64,000 bases of DNA. Origin: Selaginella moellendorffii (Eukaryota > Streptophyta > Lycopodiopsida > Selaginellales > Selaginellaceae). Shown here one piece after another: positions 20,990-31,513 of the stretch. Numbering within the stretch: the first letter of the stretch is position 1; the number at the start of each line of letters is the position of its first letter. The stretch is from contig NW_003314282.1 in the NCBI RefSeq assembly GCF_000143415.4, positions 1,197,374 to 1,261,373 on the forward strand, in the 5' to 3' direction. The notes beneath the pieces are model-generated. The model ran no database searches. It was not told the DNA's origin and saw only the letters and a program-made list of their open reading frames with translations. A program made the position numbers and the translations under genes.

Positions 20990-23900
20990 TTGAGTGGAAA
21001 CTATGGAGGCAAATATGGCTCACGAGGGTTTTCTGATGGAAGAAATGAGAAATGTGAGTGAGGAGCTGCCTAGAATGCAAGCTGGGAATTCTCCTATACT
21101 TGATATTTTAGAGGAGCAACTTGCAATAGTGGTTTCTACTATTCTCAAGAGTCTTGAGATGATGCGTCATCTCATTGGCACTAGAAGCTCAAGTCTTGGC
21201 CAATGAGCTCTTTTCATAGGGAAGGCTCCACACCCAGCCAGGCTGAAATATCCCACATTCCAACTTGGAGATGATTTTGATAGTTACCTGGATGTATTTG
21301 ATTGCACGGCTTATAACAATCAGGTAATAGGCCATGAATAAATAAATGCTTTCTGTATGGCTCTCTCAAGAGAGGTATAGAGAATGTTTATCACACATTA
21401 TGCTCGAGATCAAATGGTGTCTTGGGATAAGGCCATAGCTTTGGCCAGGAGGCTCTTCATCATTATAACTTTTGAACTTATCAACACAAGAAATTATCAA
21501 AAGGGCAAAACTATGCAGCAATATTGGGTTGTGCTATAACTGGCTGCCACATATATCTTTGATGACATTGACAAGGCAAAGAGGATGGCAAAGCAAGCTT
21601 TTTATCGAGGCTTTCTTGAGGATCTGCAGCCTTATTTGATCACAGCAAAAACGAGATTTGTGGACAAGTTGCTTTCTGTGGCAGCAAAAGCATTAAAAAA
21701 GTGGAAACCCAAAGCAGTTACAGCATGTGCTACTCGGCCAGAGGTACAAGAAAGTGATGACTCAGGAGAGCAAGAGGATTGCCACTATAATGCCAAAAGA
21801 GGTGAAACTAGTCTCAGAAGAACAGATACACCAATGGTCCTAGTGTCAAGTGGTTGGCACCCGCTAATGGTGAAAGGGATAAGTGACCTAGCAAAAGGAT
21901 TGATTGTTACACTTGTGGGAAAGAAGGCCACATCCAGTGTGACTGTACCTACATTGCCGATACAATGACCTAAACCAGCAAGTTAAGGAGAATTTAAACT
22001 AGAGCTTGCACCTAGGCAGGGATCAGGCGCAGATAATGGATACCCTGACTTAAGAGTAGTAGAAGCCATTGCCCTTCTTTCTACAGTCACAGGATTTCGT
22101 TGTGGTCATGATATGGTTCAATTCGCTGAGCTCAGATTTCTCTGAGAGAGTGGTGGCCATGGTGGACACAAGCTGTGAAGTGACGACAGTACCAGAAAAG
22201 TGGGTAACCGAGGCCTCCAAGGTGGTACCCCCCTGTCATCATATATGTATACAACGATGAGTTATATACACCTCGAGGTTTAGTCGACCTTGATCTGAAG
22301 GTTGGGGACACAGCAATGAGGAGATGCAACATTGTTGGGACTTAATTGGATGAATGATGTAGGTGCGAAGATTGAAATAAGGGAGAGGCAACTCACTTTC
22401 TCCGATGGTCACAGACCTATGAAGTTGGGGGGTCTGCTTAAACCTAAATCTTCACGCAAAGCCTTTCATTGCACTTCCGAGTTTAAAACATTTGCTCCAA
22501 TCAAGCAAGGGATGTATCTGTGGAAGGAGCCATGCAAAGAGGCAGTTACGAACGAAGTATTTTTGGTTGATCGAAAGGTGGTGCTACTAAAAGCGGAAGT
22601 AGACATTATGATTCCTCCTATGTCACAGGCATTTGTCCCAACACAATTCTTTATTTGTTGCTGCAAGGGAACATTCATACGCTTGTGGTCCTCATATCAG
22701 GCACTCCAGAGAGGCATGTCAGTAGCTAATGGAATAATTAGTTCTGTATATAAGGACAAGCCTAGCATCCTTATGGCAAACTTGAAGACCTCCACAGTGA
22801 ACGTCAAGTCGGGTGATCCTATAGCTGAGGCAGCATGCAAGGATATCTCGGACATTGTGTGCTATACAGCTGCTTATGGTCTGGATGCTCTTGGATTGCC
22901 AGACCCATACAAAAATTATGTTGGGGGAGCGAGCTGTATGTCATCGGAAAAGCTGCCACTAGGCTCTAAAATTCCTTGGGAGGATAAAAGGAGAACTAAA
23001 AGTTGGAGATATGCTCTCAGGTACGGATCTCATTTCTGAATTTGATGAGTTGCTGTGGCAGTACTGGGAGATTTTTAGTACTGGAACTCTTGACCTGGGC
23101 AAAACTAATATGCTTCGTCGTGAGATCCATACTTCCTCAAGCAGGCCTATCAAGCAGCATGCATACCGTGAAACTCCCAAACAGAGGAGATTAAGAAAAT
23201 GTTAGATGCTGACGTAATTGAGCCTTCATCATCACCCTGGGCATCGCCGGTGGTTCTCGTCGAGAAAAAGGATGGCACAACCAGATTCTGCGTTGATTAT
23301 CGCAAGTTGAACCCTATTTCTAAGCGTGATGTTTATCCAGTACCGCGAATAGATCATACACTCGACCAGCTTGCTGGTGCACAGGTAGATGTCCGAGAGA
23401 GAGGTATGCTGGTACTTATGTGTTGTAACTCAGGTGTTTTCCTTCTAGCCTCTAGCTTCTGGCAAGTGCCTATGAGAAGAGGATAAGGAGAAGACAGCTT
23501 TTACATGCCGGGATGGTCTGTACCAGTTCAAAAGCATGCCTTTTGGGCTATGTAACGTAAGTGCTACTTTCAAAGACTTATGGACCGTGTCCTCGGTACG
23601 CTCAGATGGGAATTGTCACTTGTCTATATAGACGACGTTAATGTCTATTCTCGGGGAGTATGTAGCCTCATCACAGACCTCAGAAAGGTATTTTCCAGAT
23701 TGAAAGCAGCAGGTCTGAAGATTAAGCCAAAGAAATGTCACTTCTTCATGCGCGAAATTAAGTTTCTTGGACATGTGGTGTCTAGCAAAGGAATTGCTCC
23801 GGATCCTGAGAAAATATCAGCAGTGAAGGAGTTTCCTATTCCTGAGGGAAAGAAGCAGGTCCACGAGTTCTGAACTCTAATGCCTTGGTGCAGATTAAAG

Positions 23901-25786
23901 CCTTTCTTGGTCTGGCTGGCTAGATTTATCAACAAATTCGCAGAAAGGGCTTCTAAAGCAGTCGGAGCGGATGGCTTGGGGTGCCGAGCAGCAGAACACC
24001 TTTGAAGAACTAAAGCGGGAGCTGTGCAAGGAGCCTATATTATCTTATCCTGATTGTAGGTATTGTAGTTGCCTGGTGATGTATTGATGCAATGCGCCAT
24101 ATCAGCAATATTGGCATAGATTGGGAATGGGAATGCGGAACATCCCATTGCTTATTATAGCAAGCGCTCAAGGCTCTTCAAGGCTCAGGATCACTCTCAG
24201 GCTGTCTCCAGTGATGGTCGATTTACTTAATGGGATATGACTATGAAATTGTCTACAAAAGAGGCTCAAAAACTCGAAAGCAGATGGGTTATCCAGAGCT
24301 TTTCACAGCTAGACTGTCTCACAAATTTGTTGAATTTCCTTGTTATATTTCTCATGTTTAATCGCATTGGCAATATTTATCATTCCTGTTCTGGGTTGTA
24401 GTTGCGTGAGCATCCCTATTTGGACTTGATTATTTAAGTGTGTGGGTCGGTTGAAGTAGTTATCCCTGCTTTGGACTTCAGATGGATCGCAAAGAATACA
24501 AACTGCACCTGGCCTTCGCTGAATCGGGAGAGATTGTTCTTGGCATTGACAAGTCAGTGAGGAGAAAACTCAATCGAGGAAGAGATAAGTTTGGTGTGCT
24601 AGATGGCAAGCTAATGTACATCGCTTCAAGGGAGCTGAATCAATACCTGGTAGTTCAGCGGGATGAGGTCGATGAGCTCGTGCTAAGATACCATGCTTCC
24701 TCTTTATCGGGTCATTTGTCACGGAACAGGATCCTAGATGATTTACAGCAGCATTACTGGTGGATTGGTACGAGGAATGATGTTGATCGGGTTACAGTTT
24801 GCAAGATCTCTAATGCTCCTATGCGGTCATCTATAACCTCAGAATTACAGCCACTGCCAATTGGAGGGCCTTTTGCAAGGGTGGGACTTGATTTCGTTGA
24901 ACCTTTCAACTTCCCCTCCAGACATGGCAACTGATATTTTGTTGTTTGCATGGACTACTTCTCTAAGTGGGTTAAGGCACGAGCAGTAAATGACAAATCT
25001 ACTCAGACTGCTGTGGAATTTATCTACGAGGATGTTATCTTAAGACATGGAGTCCCAGAGCAGATCCTTACTGACAGGATAAAGGAGTTTTGCAGTGAGG
25101 CATTAATGGGTGTGAAGCACACCCTGACAGGAAGATTAAAACCTTCAACTAATGGCATGGTAGAGCACTTTAACAGGACATTAGAAAAGACGATCTCAGT
25201 AAATATTTTGCTCAAGAAAGGGGAGTGGGACAATGTTTTGCCGGAAGTACTCTTTGCTTACAGAACAACAAGACAGGAGTCCACAGGTTTTTCACCTTTT
25301 GAGATGATTTACAGGAGAAGAGCGAAGAAACCTGCTCACCCTGGATTAGATCTCACCGCAACCAATGATGGTATTGAATCCCAGAACTATGTTGGAGAAA
25401 GCTCGAATCACAGGGCAATCTTGGAAGAAAGAGCAAGAGCAAACATTGAACAGGCACAAGCTCGTTATTCAAGGAACTACAAGAAAAGAATCAATGATCA
25501 TCCCTTTGGTGTTGGAGATTCTGTCATGGCCAAAGTTGTGGTGCAAGGCATCCTAGGAAGGAAGTGTTCTTCACGGTACGATGGGCCCTATTTGGTAATA
25601 GATCAGCCAACTCAAGCTAAGATGACAATTTTGGCTCAGCAAACAGAGAGTGCAATGCCAGGGACAGTGTTATCCACAGAATTACGATTCTCTAATTTGA
25701 TATTCGACAGCAATGTTAGAAGTCCTGGAGAGCGTTCAATCAGACCCATGTTTTTTCAAGTCTCTCCTTCAAAAACGAGGAAATGA
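20990..25786 (+). mobile_element. Degraded Ty3/gypsy (Metaviridae) retrotransposon
   Basis: Pieces of gag and pol appear in order on the + strand in many frames. A gag-like stretch lies at 21230-21540 (PARLKYPTFQLGDDF). A zinc knuckle CYTCGKEGHIQCDC is near 21907. A protease-like region is near 22150. Reverse transcriptase lies at 23199-23870 (SPWASPVVLVEKKDGTTRFC, then VYIDD, then KCHFFMREIKFLGHVVSS). RNase H remnants are at 23990-24300. Integrase zinc-finger and core sequences are at 24482-25290, with the GPY-type C-terminal segment near 25580. Stops and frameshifts interrupt every domain, and an insertion lies between RT blocks near 23380-23455. No LTR pair was identified. The element separates the oxidase remnant from kinase 4 and so inserted into the duplicated module. 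Confidence 0.85.
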
Positions 25787-26072
25787 CTACAGACATTAGT
25801 CTAGGAGTTGTGTGAGAACACGAGTGACCGCTACAACGTTTTCACGCAGAGAATATCCGCGAAAAATATTCTTCCAGATGAATAAAGGAATGCCACATGT
25901 CCTTATTTTCATGTAGTACGGTCATTTTTTGGCAGACGCCATAAATTCCTCCAATATCAAGTCAGTCAAAAAGTGAATCTGACGTAGTCCACCTTGCAAG
26001 GTCTTGCCCAAATAGGATGACACAGCTGGCTGGGAGTTCAAATAATTCGGCGCTTGAGAGGCCGAAAAAATA
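25787..26072 (+). promoter_or_regulatory. Upstream region of receptor kinase copy 4
   Basis: From about 25930 the sequence matches the region upstream of kinase 1, including AAGTCAGTCAAA, the GACACAGCTGGCTGGGAGTTC stretch and GCGCTTGAGAGG next to the ATG. This marks the promoter or leader kept in copies 1, 2 and 4. Confidence 0.5.
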
Positions 26073-28595
26073 ATGGCTAGTAAAGGAAAGTTGTGCTTCA
26101 TTGTCTCGTCGATCTTCATCCTGCGTTTTGCTCAAGCAGAAATATGCTACTCGAACTTCACCACCAAGATAAATGGTGCCTTGTATCCGCTTGATCCATA
26201 CGGTTTGAGTGGCCGCTACGCTGGTTTATGGTCAAATTATAGCAACATAGATATCAGCCAGGGCATGAGTTACCAGGTGTGGATGCTGAGTTATAACGCT
26301 GAAACGCCAAAATCGTTTTTCCTGGCACTCATTGCCATCCGCAATCCAAGTGAGTATTGGGATCTCACAAGACCGGTCATCCTGTGGAAGGCCCGACAGA
26401 CGAGGCTTGTAGGTGAGAATGCCACTTTACAATTTACCGCAGATGGAGAGCTTAAAATCGAAGAAGACGATGATGTCGTATGGTCCACGAAAACTGCAAA
26501 CAGAGGCGTCCGGTGGCTCTGTATTTCCAATCGCGCAACCATAATGCTCCTGGATGAAAGCGGAAGCAATGTCATCTGGCAAAGCAGCGACGAACCTTCT
26601 GATACTGTGCTGTTGCAACGAGCACTTACGCCGGGACAAAAGCTCGTAAGTTGGAATACTTCAGAAGACAGCAGCGATGGCCTCTATAGTCTCGTCATAG
26701 AGAAAAACAGGCTGCAACTGTTGTACGCCTCGCAACCGTACTGGAGCTTCGGTAATATTACCAGCGAGGAAGATATGTTTGCGGTGTTCTGCAGGCAAAA
26801 CGATGGTATCGTGTCTCTGGATCTGCGAGCCAACTTCTCACAGATTGAAACGAATCGTGATGACTTGGGGTTGGTGTTTTCATTGTCATGTTCCAGTCGA
26901 GGTTTAAGAGATCAAGTGATGGAGTTGCCAATAGATGGGTCACAACTCACGCCCTCCACTTTCATAAAGCTGAAACCGGACGGGGATGTCGTCTTGTACT
27001 CCTGGAATTGGACGGGTACAAACTGGATAGATTTCTTCAGGTTTTCGACTCTCTTCAAGTGCTTTCTTCCAAGTGGATGTGGAAGATACAGAACCTGCAA
27101 TTCAGCATCAGGCGCATGCGAGGAAACTTGTCCAGATACCTTTGCAAGAAGAGGTGAAGACTGCCAGCCACCATATCCACTAGAGACATGCGAAGACCAG
27201 CTCGAGTATCGATTCGTTCGAAGAGAGGGAGCTGATTACTTCTCCACAAATTATTCCACTCCAGTTCCTGAAGCATCAGTGGAGGCGTGTCAGGGGCGCT
27301 GTGAGTCGAACTGCACCTGCACGGCGGCCTTTTATAATGACGGGAGCTGCTTTCTCACGCACGGCGACGTGCAGTCACTCCGATCTGGGAAGTACGTTGC
27401 TCTGCTGAAAGTTGCCCGCCCTCGAAAGATTTCCAAGACGCAACTCCAGGCCATCACGTTGGGAGTACTTGTTCCAACAATGTTCCTGCTGATAGTCTGT
27501 CTCGGATGGCACTGCCGGAGGAGAAATAAGCATGATGACGACGAGGGAGAAGAAGAAAGCACCTTGCAGCTATCCCTCATGGCGGGTATGCCCAGGCGCT
27601 TCAGTTTCCAGGAGCTTGAAGAAGTCACAGGGAAGTTCAGCAACTGCCTCGGGAATGGAGGATTCGGAAGCGTTTTCAAAGGATTACTTGCCGATGGAAC
27701 TGAAGTTGCTGTGAAGAAGCTCGAAGGGTCGAACCAGAGAAGTAAGGACTTTTTTGCGGAAGTTGGAATTCTAGCCAGGACGCACCACTGGAACCTCGTC
27801 AAGCTGCTGGGATTCTGTGCGCAAGGACCCAGGAAAAGGCTCCTTGTGTACGAGTATATGAAGAATGGCTCTCTAGAGCAGTGGATATTTGAAGACGACA
27901 GAATTCCTGGGAATATTTCGTGGAAACTTAGATTCAACATCGCAATAGGCACAGCGAGAGGATTGAACTACTTACACGATGACTGTGTTGAAAGGATAAT
28001 CCACCTGGATCTGAAGCCGGAGAACGTACTCCTCGACGATGGTTTCCAGCCGAAGATAGCAGACTTCGGATTGTCCAAGCTCATGGACAGGAAGGAAAGC
28101 GAGTTGCAGCTGACGACTACGAGAGGCACTCCTGGCTATGTTGCACCAGAGTGTATTCAGGAAGGAACGGTGACTGAAAAAACAGATGTTTTCGGCTTCG
28201 GGGTTCTGCTGCTTGAGATCATAACAGGCTGCAAGAACAGGAACCTCTCAGGCGACTACCTGAAGGACTACTTGTTGGTTAGTAACAGAAACGGTAGTGC
28301 CGCTGCTCACCTCTCTGAAGAAGAGAACGAAAAGGAAAGATTGAAGAATGTTGCGGCGATGTGTGTTCGAGACGATCCAAACTTACGGCCCTCGATGAGC
28401 AAGGTTATACAGATGATGGAAGGAGTTACCGAGCTGCTTCAAGTACCTTTGGAATCGGAGCTGAATTTCTTTTTCGCTTCCAGACCCAAAGATCAGCAAA
28501 GAGCCTCGAACGTGAGTTATCGGAGTTCTGATAAGTTTCTGAACTCATCTTCCTCGTTTACTGCCTTCTCACAATCTAGCCTGAATGCCCGATGA
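26073..28595 (+). CDS. G-type lectin (SD2-5-like) receptor-like kinase, copy 4
   Basis: This intronless gene of 840 aa starts at MASKGKLCFIVSS. Signal peptide is about 1-22 and the bulb-lectin region about 95-210. The PAN-like region has an intact cysteine pattern (CQGRCESNCTC). The transmembrane helix is at about 460-480 and the kinase at about 520-790, with GNGGFGSVFKG, VAVKKLE, HLDLKPEN (about residue 643), DFGLSK (about 663) and GTPGYVAPE. It is the cleanest of the near-identical trio (copies 1, 3, 4). It is a non-RD kinase. The C-terminal tail is Ser-rich. Neighbours are the retroelement upstream and the intact desulfhydrase-like gene downstream on the opposite strand. Its likely role is cell-surface perception; the ligand is unknown. 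Confidence 0.88.
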   Translation: MASKGKLCFIVSSIFILRFAQAEICYSNFTTKINGALYPLDPYGLSGRYAGLWSNYSNIDISQGMSYQVWMLSYNAETPKSFFLALIAIRNPSEYWDLTRPVILWKARQTRLVGENATLQFTADGELKIEEDDDVVWSTKTANRGVRWLCISNRATIMLLDESGSNVIWQSSDEPSDTVLLQRALTPGQKLVSWNTSEDSSDGLYSLVIEKNRLQLLYASQPYWSFGNITSEEDMFAVFCRQNDGIVSLDLRANFSQIETNRDDLGLVFSLSCSSRGLRDQVMELPIDGSQLTPSTFIKLKPDGDVVLYSWNWTGTNWIDFFRFSTLFKCFLPSGCGRYRTCNSASGACEETCPDTFARRGEDCQPPYPLETCEDQLEYRFVRREGADYFSTNYSTPVPEASVEACQGRCESNCTCTAAFYNDGSCFLTHGDVQSLRSGKYVALLKVARPRKISKTQLQAITLGVLVPTMFLLIVCLGWHCRRRNKHDDDEGEEESTLQLSLMAGMPRRFSFQELEEVTGKFSNCLGNGGFGSVFKGLLADGTEVAVKKLEGSNQRSKDFFAEVGILARTHHWNLVKLLGFCAQGPRKRLLVYEYMKNGSLEQWIFEDDRIPGNISWKLRFNIAIGTARGLNYLHDDCVERIIHLDLKPENVLLDDGFQPKIADFGLSKLMDRKESELQLTTTRGTPGYVAPECIQEGTVTEKTDVFGFGVLLLEIITGCKNRNLSGDYLKDYLLVSNRNGSAAAHLSEEENEKERLKNVAAMCVRDDPNLRPSMSKVIQMMEGVTELLQVPLESELNFFFASRPKDQQRASNVSYRSSDKFLNSSSSFTAFSQSSLNAR

Positions 28596-29649
28596 AATTA
28601 TACATTACAACATTGAACGAAAAATATACCTTCGTTGATTCGCTACTGCTGAAACTGTTGCGCTAAGCCAAAAACAATGTAGCTGCAATATCATTGAATC
28701 ATCAACCTCCAAAGAAGAACAGTTATATCTTCTCCTATTTGAGTTCCAGATACTCATAAAGGAAATTCGTCGTCGAAGTCTGTAGAAAAATCGTCAATCA
28801 GTACGTGATTCGAAACTAGAAATTATGAGAAGAAACCGTTTCGAGCTTCGGCTTTCAGCAATAGCAGGCTACAAAAAGAAAAACCTCGCGAAATATCCTG
28901 AAAAGCTCCATCAGGAACACAAGAAAAGAGAAAGATTGCCAATCGTCAAAAAGGCAATATTGAGCTTAAAATCGCAGGTGATCTTGAGAGAAAAGGATGG
29001 AGCTCCCTCATAAGAGTTTCGAAAAGATGCTGAAGCTATCAATATCGTTCAAGGATTTGCCACAACACGAGTCCATCTAGAGCATAAAAAAAGAAATAGC
29101 AATGGACGCGATTCTTAGCTTGAAAACCAAAATTTACCAAACGATGGCCTGGAGCTAACACAGTTGGAGCACAAAAGTAAGCGCATCACAGCGCACTCTT
29201 CCTCTATCAACGAACAGCGACCAAAGTGTGAGCGTCCATCTAAAGCCAAAGGAATTCTTTGTGTAAGCGAAATATACCTCAGATTTCACGGATCTTCTGT
29301 GACGAGCTCCAGCGCCAACAAAAAGAAATCGCGCCATGGCATTGCATTCTACAAATTGCGAGGTTAATCAGCCGCAAGAAATCGAAACTAGAGAGAGCAA
29401 CTCAATGAATGAAGTGTCACCTCAAAGATTCACCACAGTGCTCGAGCAGCATTGCGCCGATCTCCACGGAAATGCGATGTTAGAGCTCTCGATCGGCAGA
29501 AATCCATCGCATTTTCCGAGCTCCATCCCTGGCCCATTCATAAACCCTAGAACACAAACCCACTTTAAAAGGCCTTAACAGGTCCCGCGTTCGATTCTAA
29601 GCAAAGGTTTATTATTTATCCACGTATGATCCAAAACATTCTTCGCAAT
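28596..29649. repeat. Duplicated flank block, copy C
   Basis: This is a near-copy of 8496-9508 and 18256-19295. The open frame seen in copy A is interrupted here after about 15 codons by a deletion in ACGATGGCCTGGAGC. No gene is supported. Confidence 0.7.
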
Positions 29650-30960
29650 CTAGCGAGCCAAGGATTTCACAGCGTCTCGCAGCCTCGTGTAGTCCTCGAG
29701 CTTGTTGTAAATCTGGTGAGAAACTCTCGCGTACGCCGTCCCGGATCTCATGCTCTTCGAATTCGCGCTGGGCGATCCCCCCGCCTGGAAGCAAATCGGG
29801 ACCTCCACTCCAAACTCCCTGCGCAGCCTCGTCCTCATCTCCAGCGCCGCCTCCTCGCTCGCCACTTCCAGCTTCGCCGGGAGCTCCACCATCGCCATGG
29901 ACGAAGCAAGCTCGGCACACGTCCCACACTGCGTCCCCCACGCCGCCGCGAGCATCTCCGCCATCGCCATCGCCCCCCGGTGATTGAAAGCGATGAGACT
30001 GGAGAGGCCACCTAGATTCCCATCGATGAACTCCACCGCGGCGGTCACGGCGAGCTGGGAGCTGTAGTCTCTCGTCCCCACCCAAGAACACTCGCTGAAG
30101 AGCCCCAGCTTGAAGTTGTGAGACACCACCGGGTGGTGGAGGCGCTCCAGATGCTTGGCCTTGGCGTGGAGGAACGCGACGCTGTGTGGAGCGAAGAGCC
30201 ACTTGTGGAGATTGCTCGAGTAGTAGTCGGCGTCGATCTCCTCCATGCTCAGCTCGATGTTGCCGATCGCGTGAGCGCCATCCACGAAGATCTGCTCCAC
30301 TCCAGCGTCGCGGCAAAGGGCGACGAGATCTCGCGCCGGGAGAACCACCGATGGCATCGAGGTGATGTGGTCGATCACCGCCAGCCGGATGGTGGTGGAG
30401 CTCTTGGCGGCCTGCTCCAGCGATCGCTGGAAGCTGTCGATGATCTGCCGGGCGGAGAGAATTGGAAGCGCGAGCTCCACCTCGATGATCCTCGCGCCTG
30501 CGCGAACAGCGTAGGCCTCGAAGCACTTCTTCACGGCGGCATAGCTGCAGTTGAGCATGAGGATGGCGTCGCCGGGGTGGAATCTCTTCTCCAGGAATCC
30601 CCACGCCATGTCCTGGGCGATCATCGCCGCCGCCGTGGTCACGTTGTCCACCAGGACGATCTCCTCCACGTCGGGGGCGCGGATGATGGACGCGATCGCC
30701 TCCCGCGACGCGCGCAATCCCTTCTCCAGGGGGCCGAAGTAGAACTCGTCCGGCTGCTCCAGCCACTGCCTGTGCCACCGCTGCTGCGCCTCCAGGACCG
30801 ATCGAGGACAGCTCCCAAAGCTCCCATTGTTGATTCTCGCGATTCCTTGCCTGTGGTGCGAGAATTCGCGAGCCAGCATCTCCTCCCAGATCTTGCCGGA
30901 TTCCACAATCGGCATTCTCTGGATACTCCCGGCCTCTTGCCCTTGCATCGACACAGTCAT
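29650..30960 (-). CDS. PLP-dependent class-V aminotransferase, L-cysteine desulfhydrase-like
   Basis: This is a single-exon gene of 436 aa from the ATG of MTVSMQGQEAGS. The fold type I signatures are LVDNVTTAAAM, VDGAHAIGN (the Asp that pairs with the pyridine N of PLP) and SNLHKWLFAP (the Schiff-base Lys), followed by SWVGTRDYS. Such proteins are annotated as isopenicillin-N epimerase-like. In Arabidopsis the closest family I know is LCD, which releases H2S from L-cysteine, and that is the best guess for the reaction. No obvious transit peptide is present. The DNA is GC-rich and the opposite strand is also open over long stretches, an artefact of composition. It is the only complete copy in the window (see 9509-10774 and 19296-19475). 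It is convergent with kinase 4. Confidence 0.82.
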   Translation of the reverse strand: MTVSMQGQEAGSIQRMPIVESGKIWEEMLAREFSHHRQGIARINNGSFGSCPRSVLEAQQRWHRQWLEQPDEFYFGPLEKGLRASREAIASIIRAPDVEEIVLVDNVTTAAAMIAQDMAWGFLEKRFHPGDAILMLNCSYAAVKKCFEAYAVRAGARIIEVELALPILSARQIIDSFQRSLEQAAKSSTTIRLAVIDHITSMPSVVLPARDLVALCRDAGVEQIFVDGAHAIGNIELSMEEIDADYYSSNLHKWLFAPHSVAFLHAKAKHLERLHHPVVSHNFKLGLFSECSWVGTRDYSSQLAVTAAVEFIDGNLGGLSSLIAFNHRGAMAMAEMLAAAWGTQCGTCAELASSMAMVELPAKLEVASEEAALEMRTRLRREFGVEVPICFQAGGSPSANSKSMRSGTAYARVSHQIYNKLEDYTRLRDAVKSLAR

Positions 30961-31513
30961 GGCGCCGCGCCCTCGATCGATCAAAAATCCCTACCCTCGT
31001 CGCGGGGATCAATCCAGCACAACAGCACTGGATTTCGCCCTTCCTAGAAGAATCTACAAACTCACAATCTCGCGAGAAATAGGTCGAGTTGCCCTGCCGC
31101 CATAGCTCAAGCTTCTGCCCTTAAAAACGAGCCTCTTATTCCCTGGATATTCTCAATTGTCCGTTATTATATGAAGGAATCCATCGTCTTGGAAAATGAC
31201 GTGCATGCATTAAGCTCAATGGCTTTGCATATGCTATTTGCATATGCCCGGATATCCAAAGAAGCTAGCTTTGCAGCAAAGGCAAAACAATTCCTCCACG
31301 AAAGAAGGAATCGATCGATCAAAAAAATTGTTGCCATAGCTTTTCGAGATGCTTGCTATCCTGCGATAGAAGAATAACAAAGATTGTTAGATCTCGATTC
31401 CTCTGGAGAAAGATCGTCAAACCTTTGCTTGTGTTATTCGAGACGCTATCGCCCATCCTGTGATAGAAGAGTAACAAAGCTTGTTAGATTGCAATTCTTC
31501 TTTAGAAAGATCA
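30961..31513. repeat. Intergenic with tandem repeat of about 100 bp
   Basis: Upstream of the enzyme gene lies about 370 bp shared with 10775-11100. The stretch 31340-31513 holds about two copies of the unit seen three times at 11110-11400. It may form the 3' flank of UTP14. No gene was seen. Confidence 0.55.
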
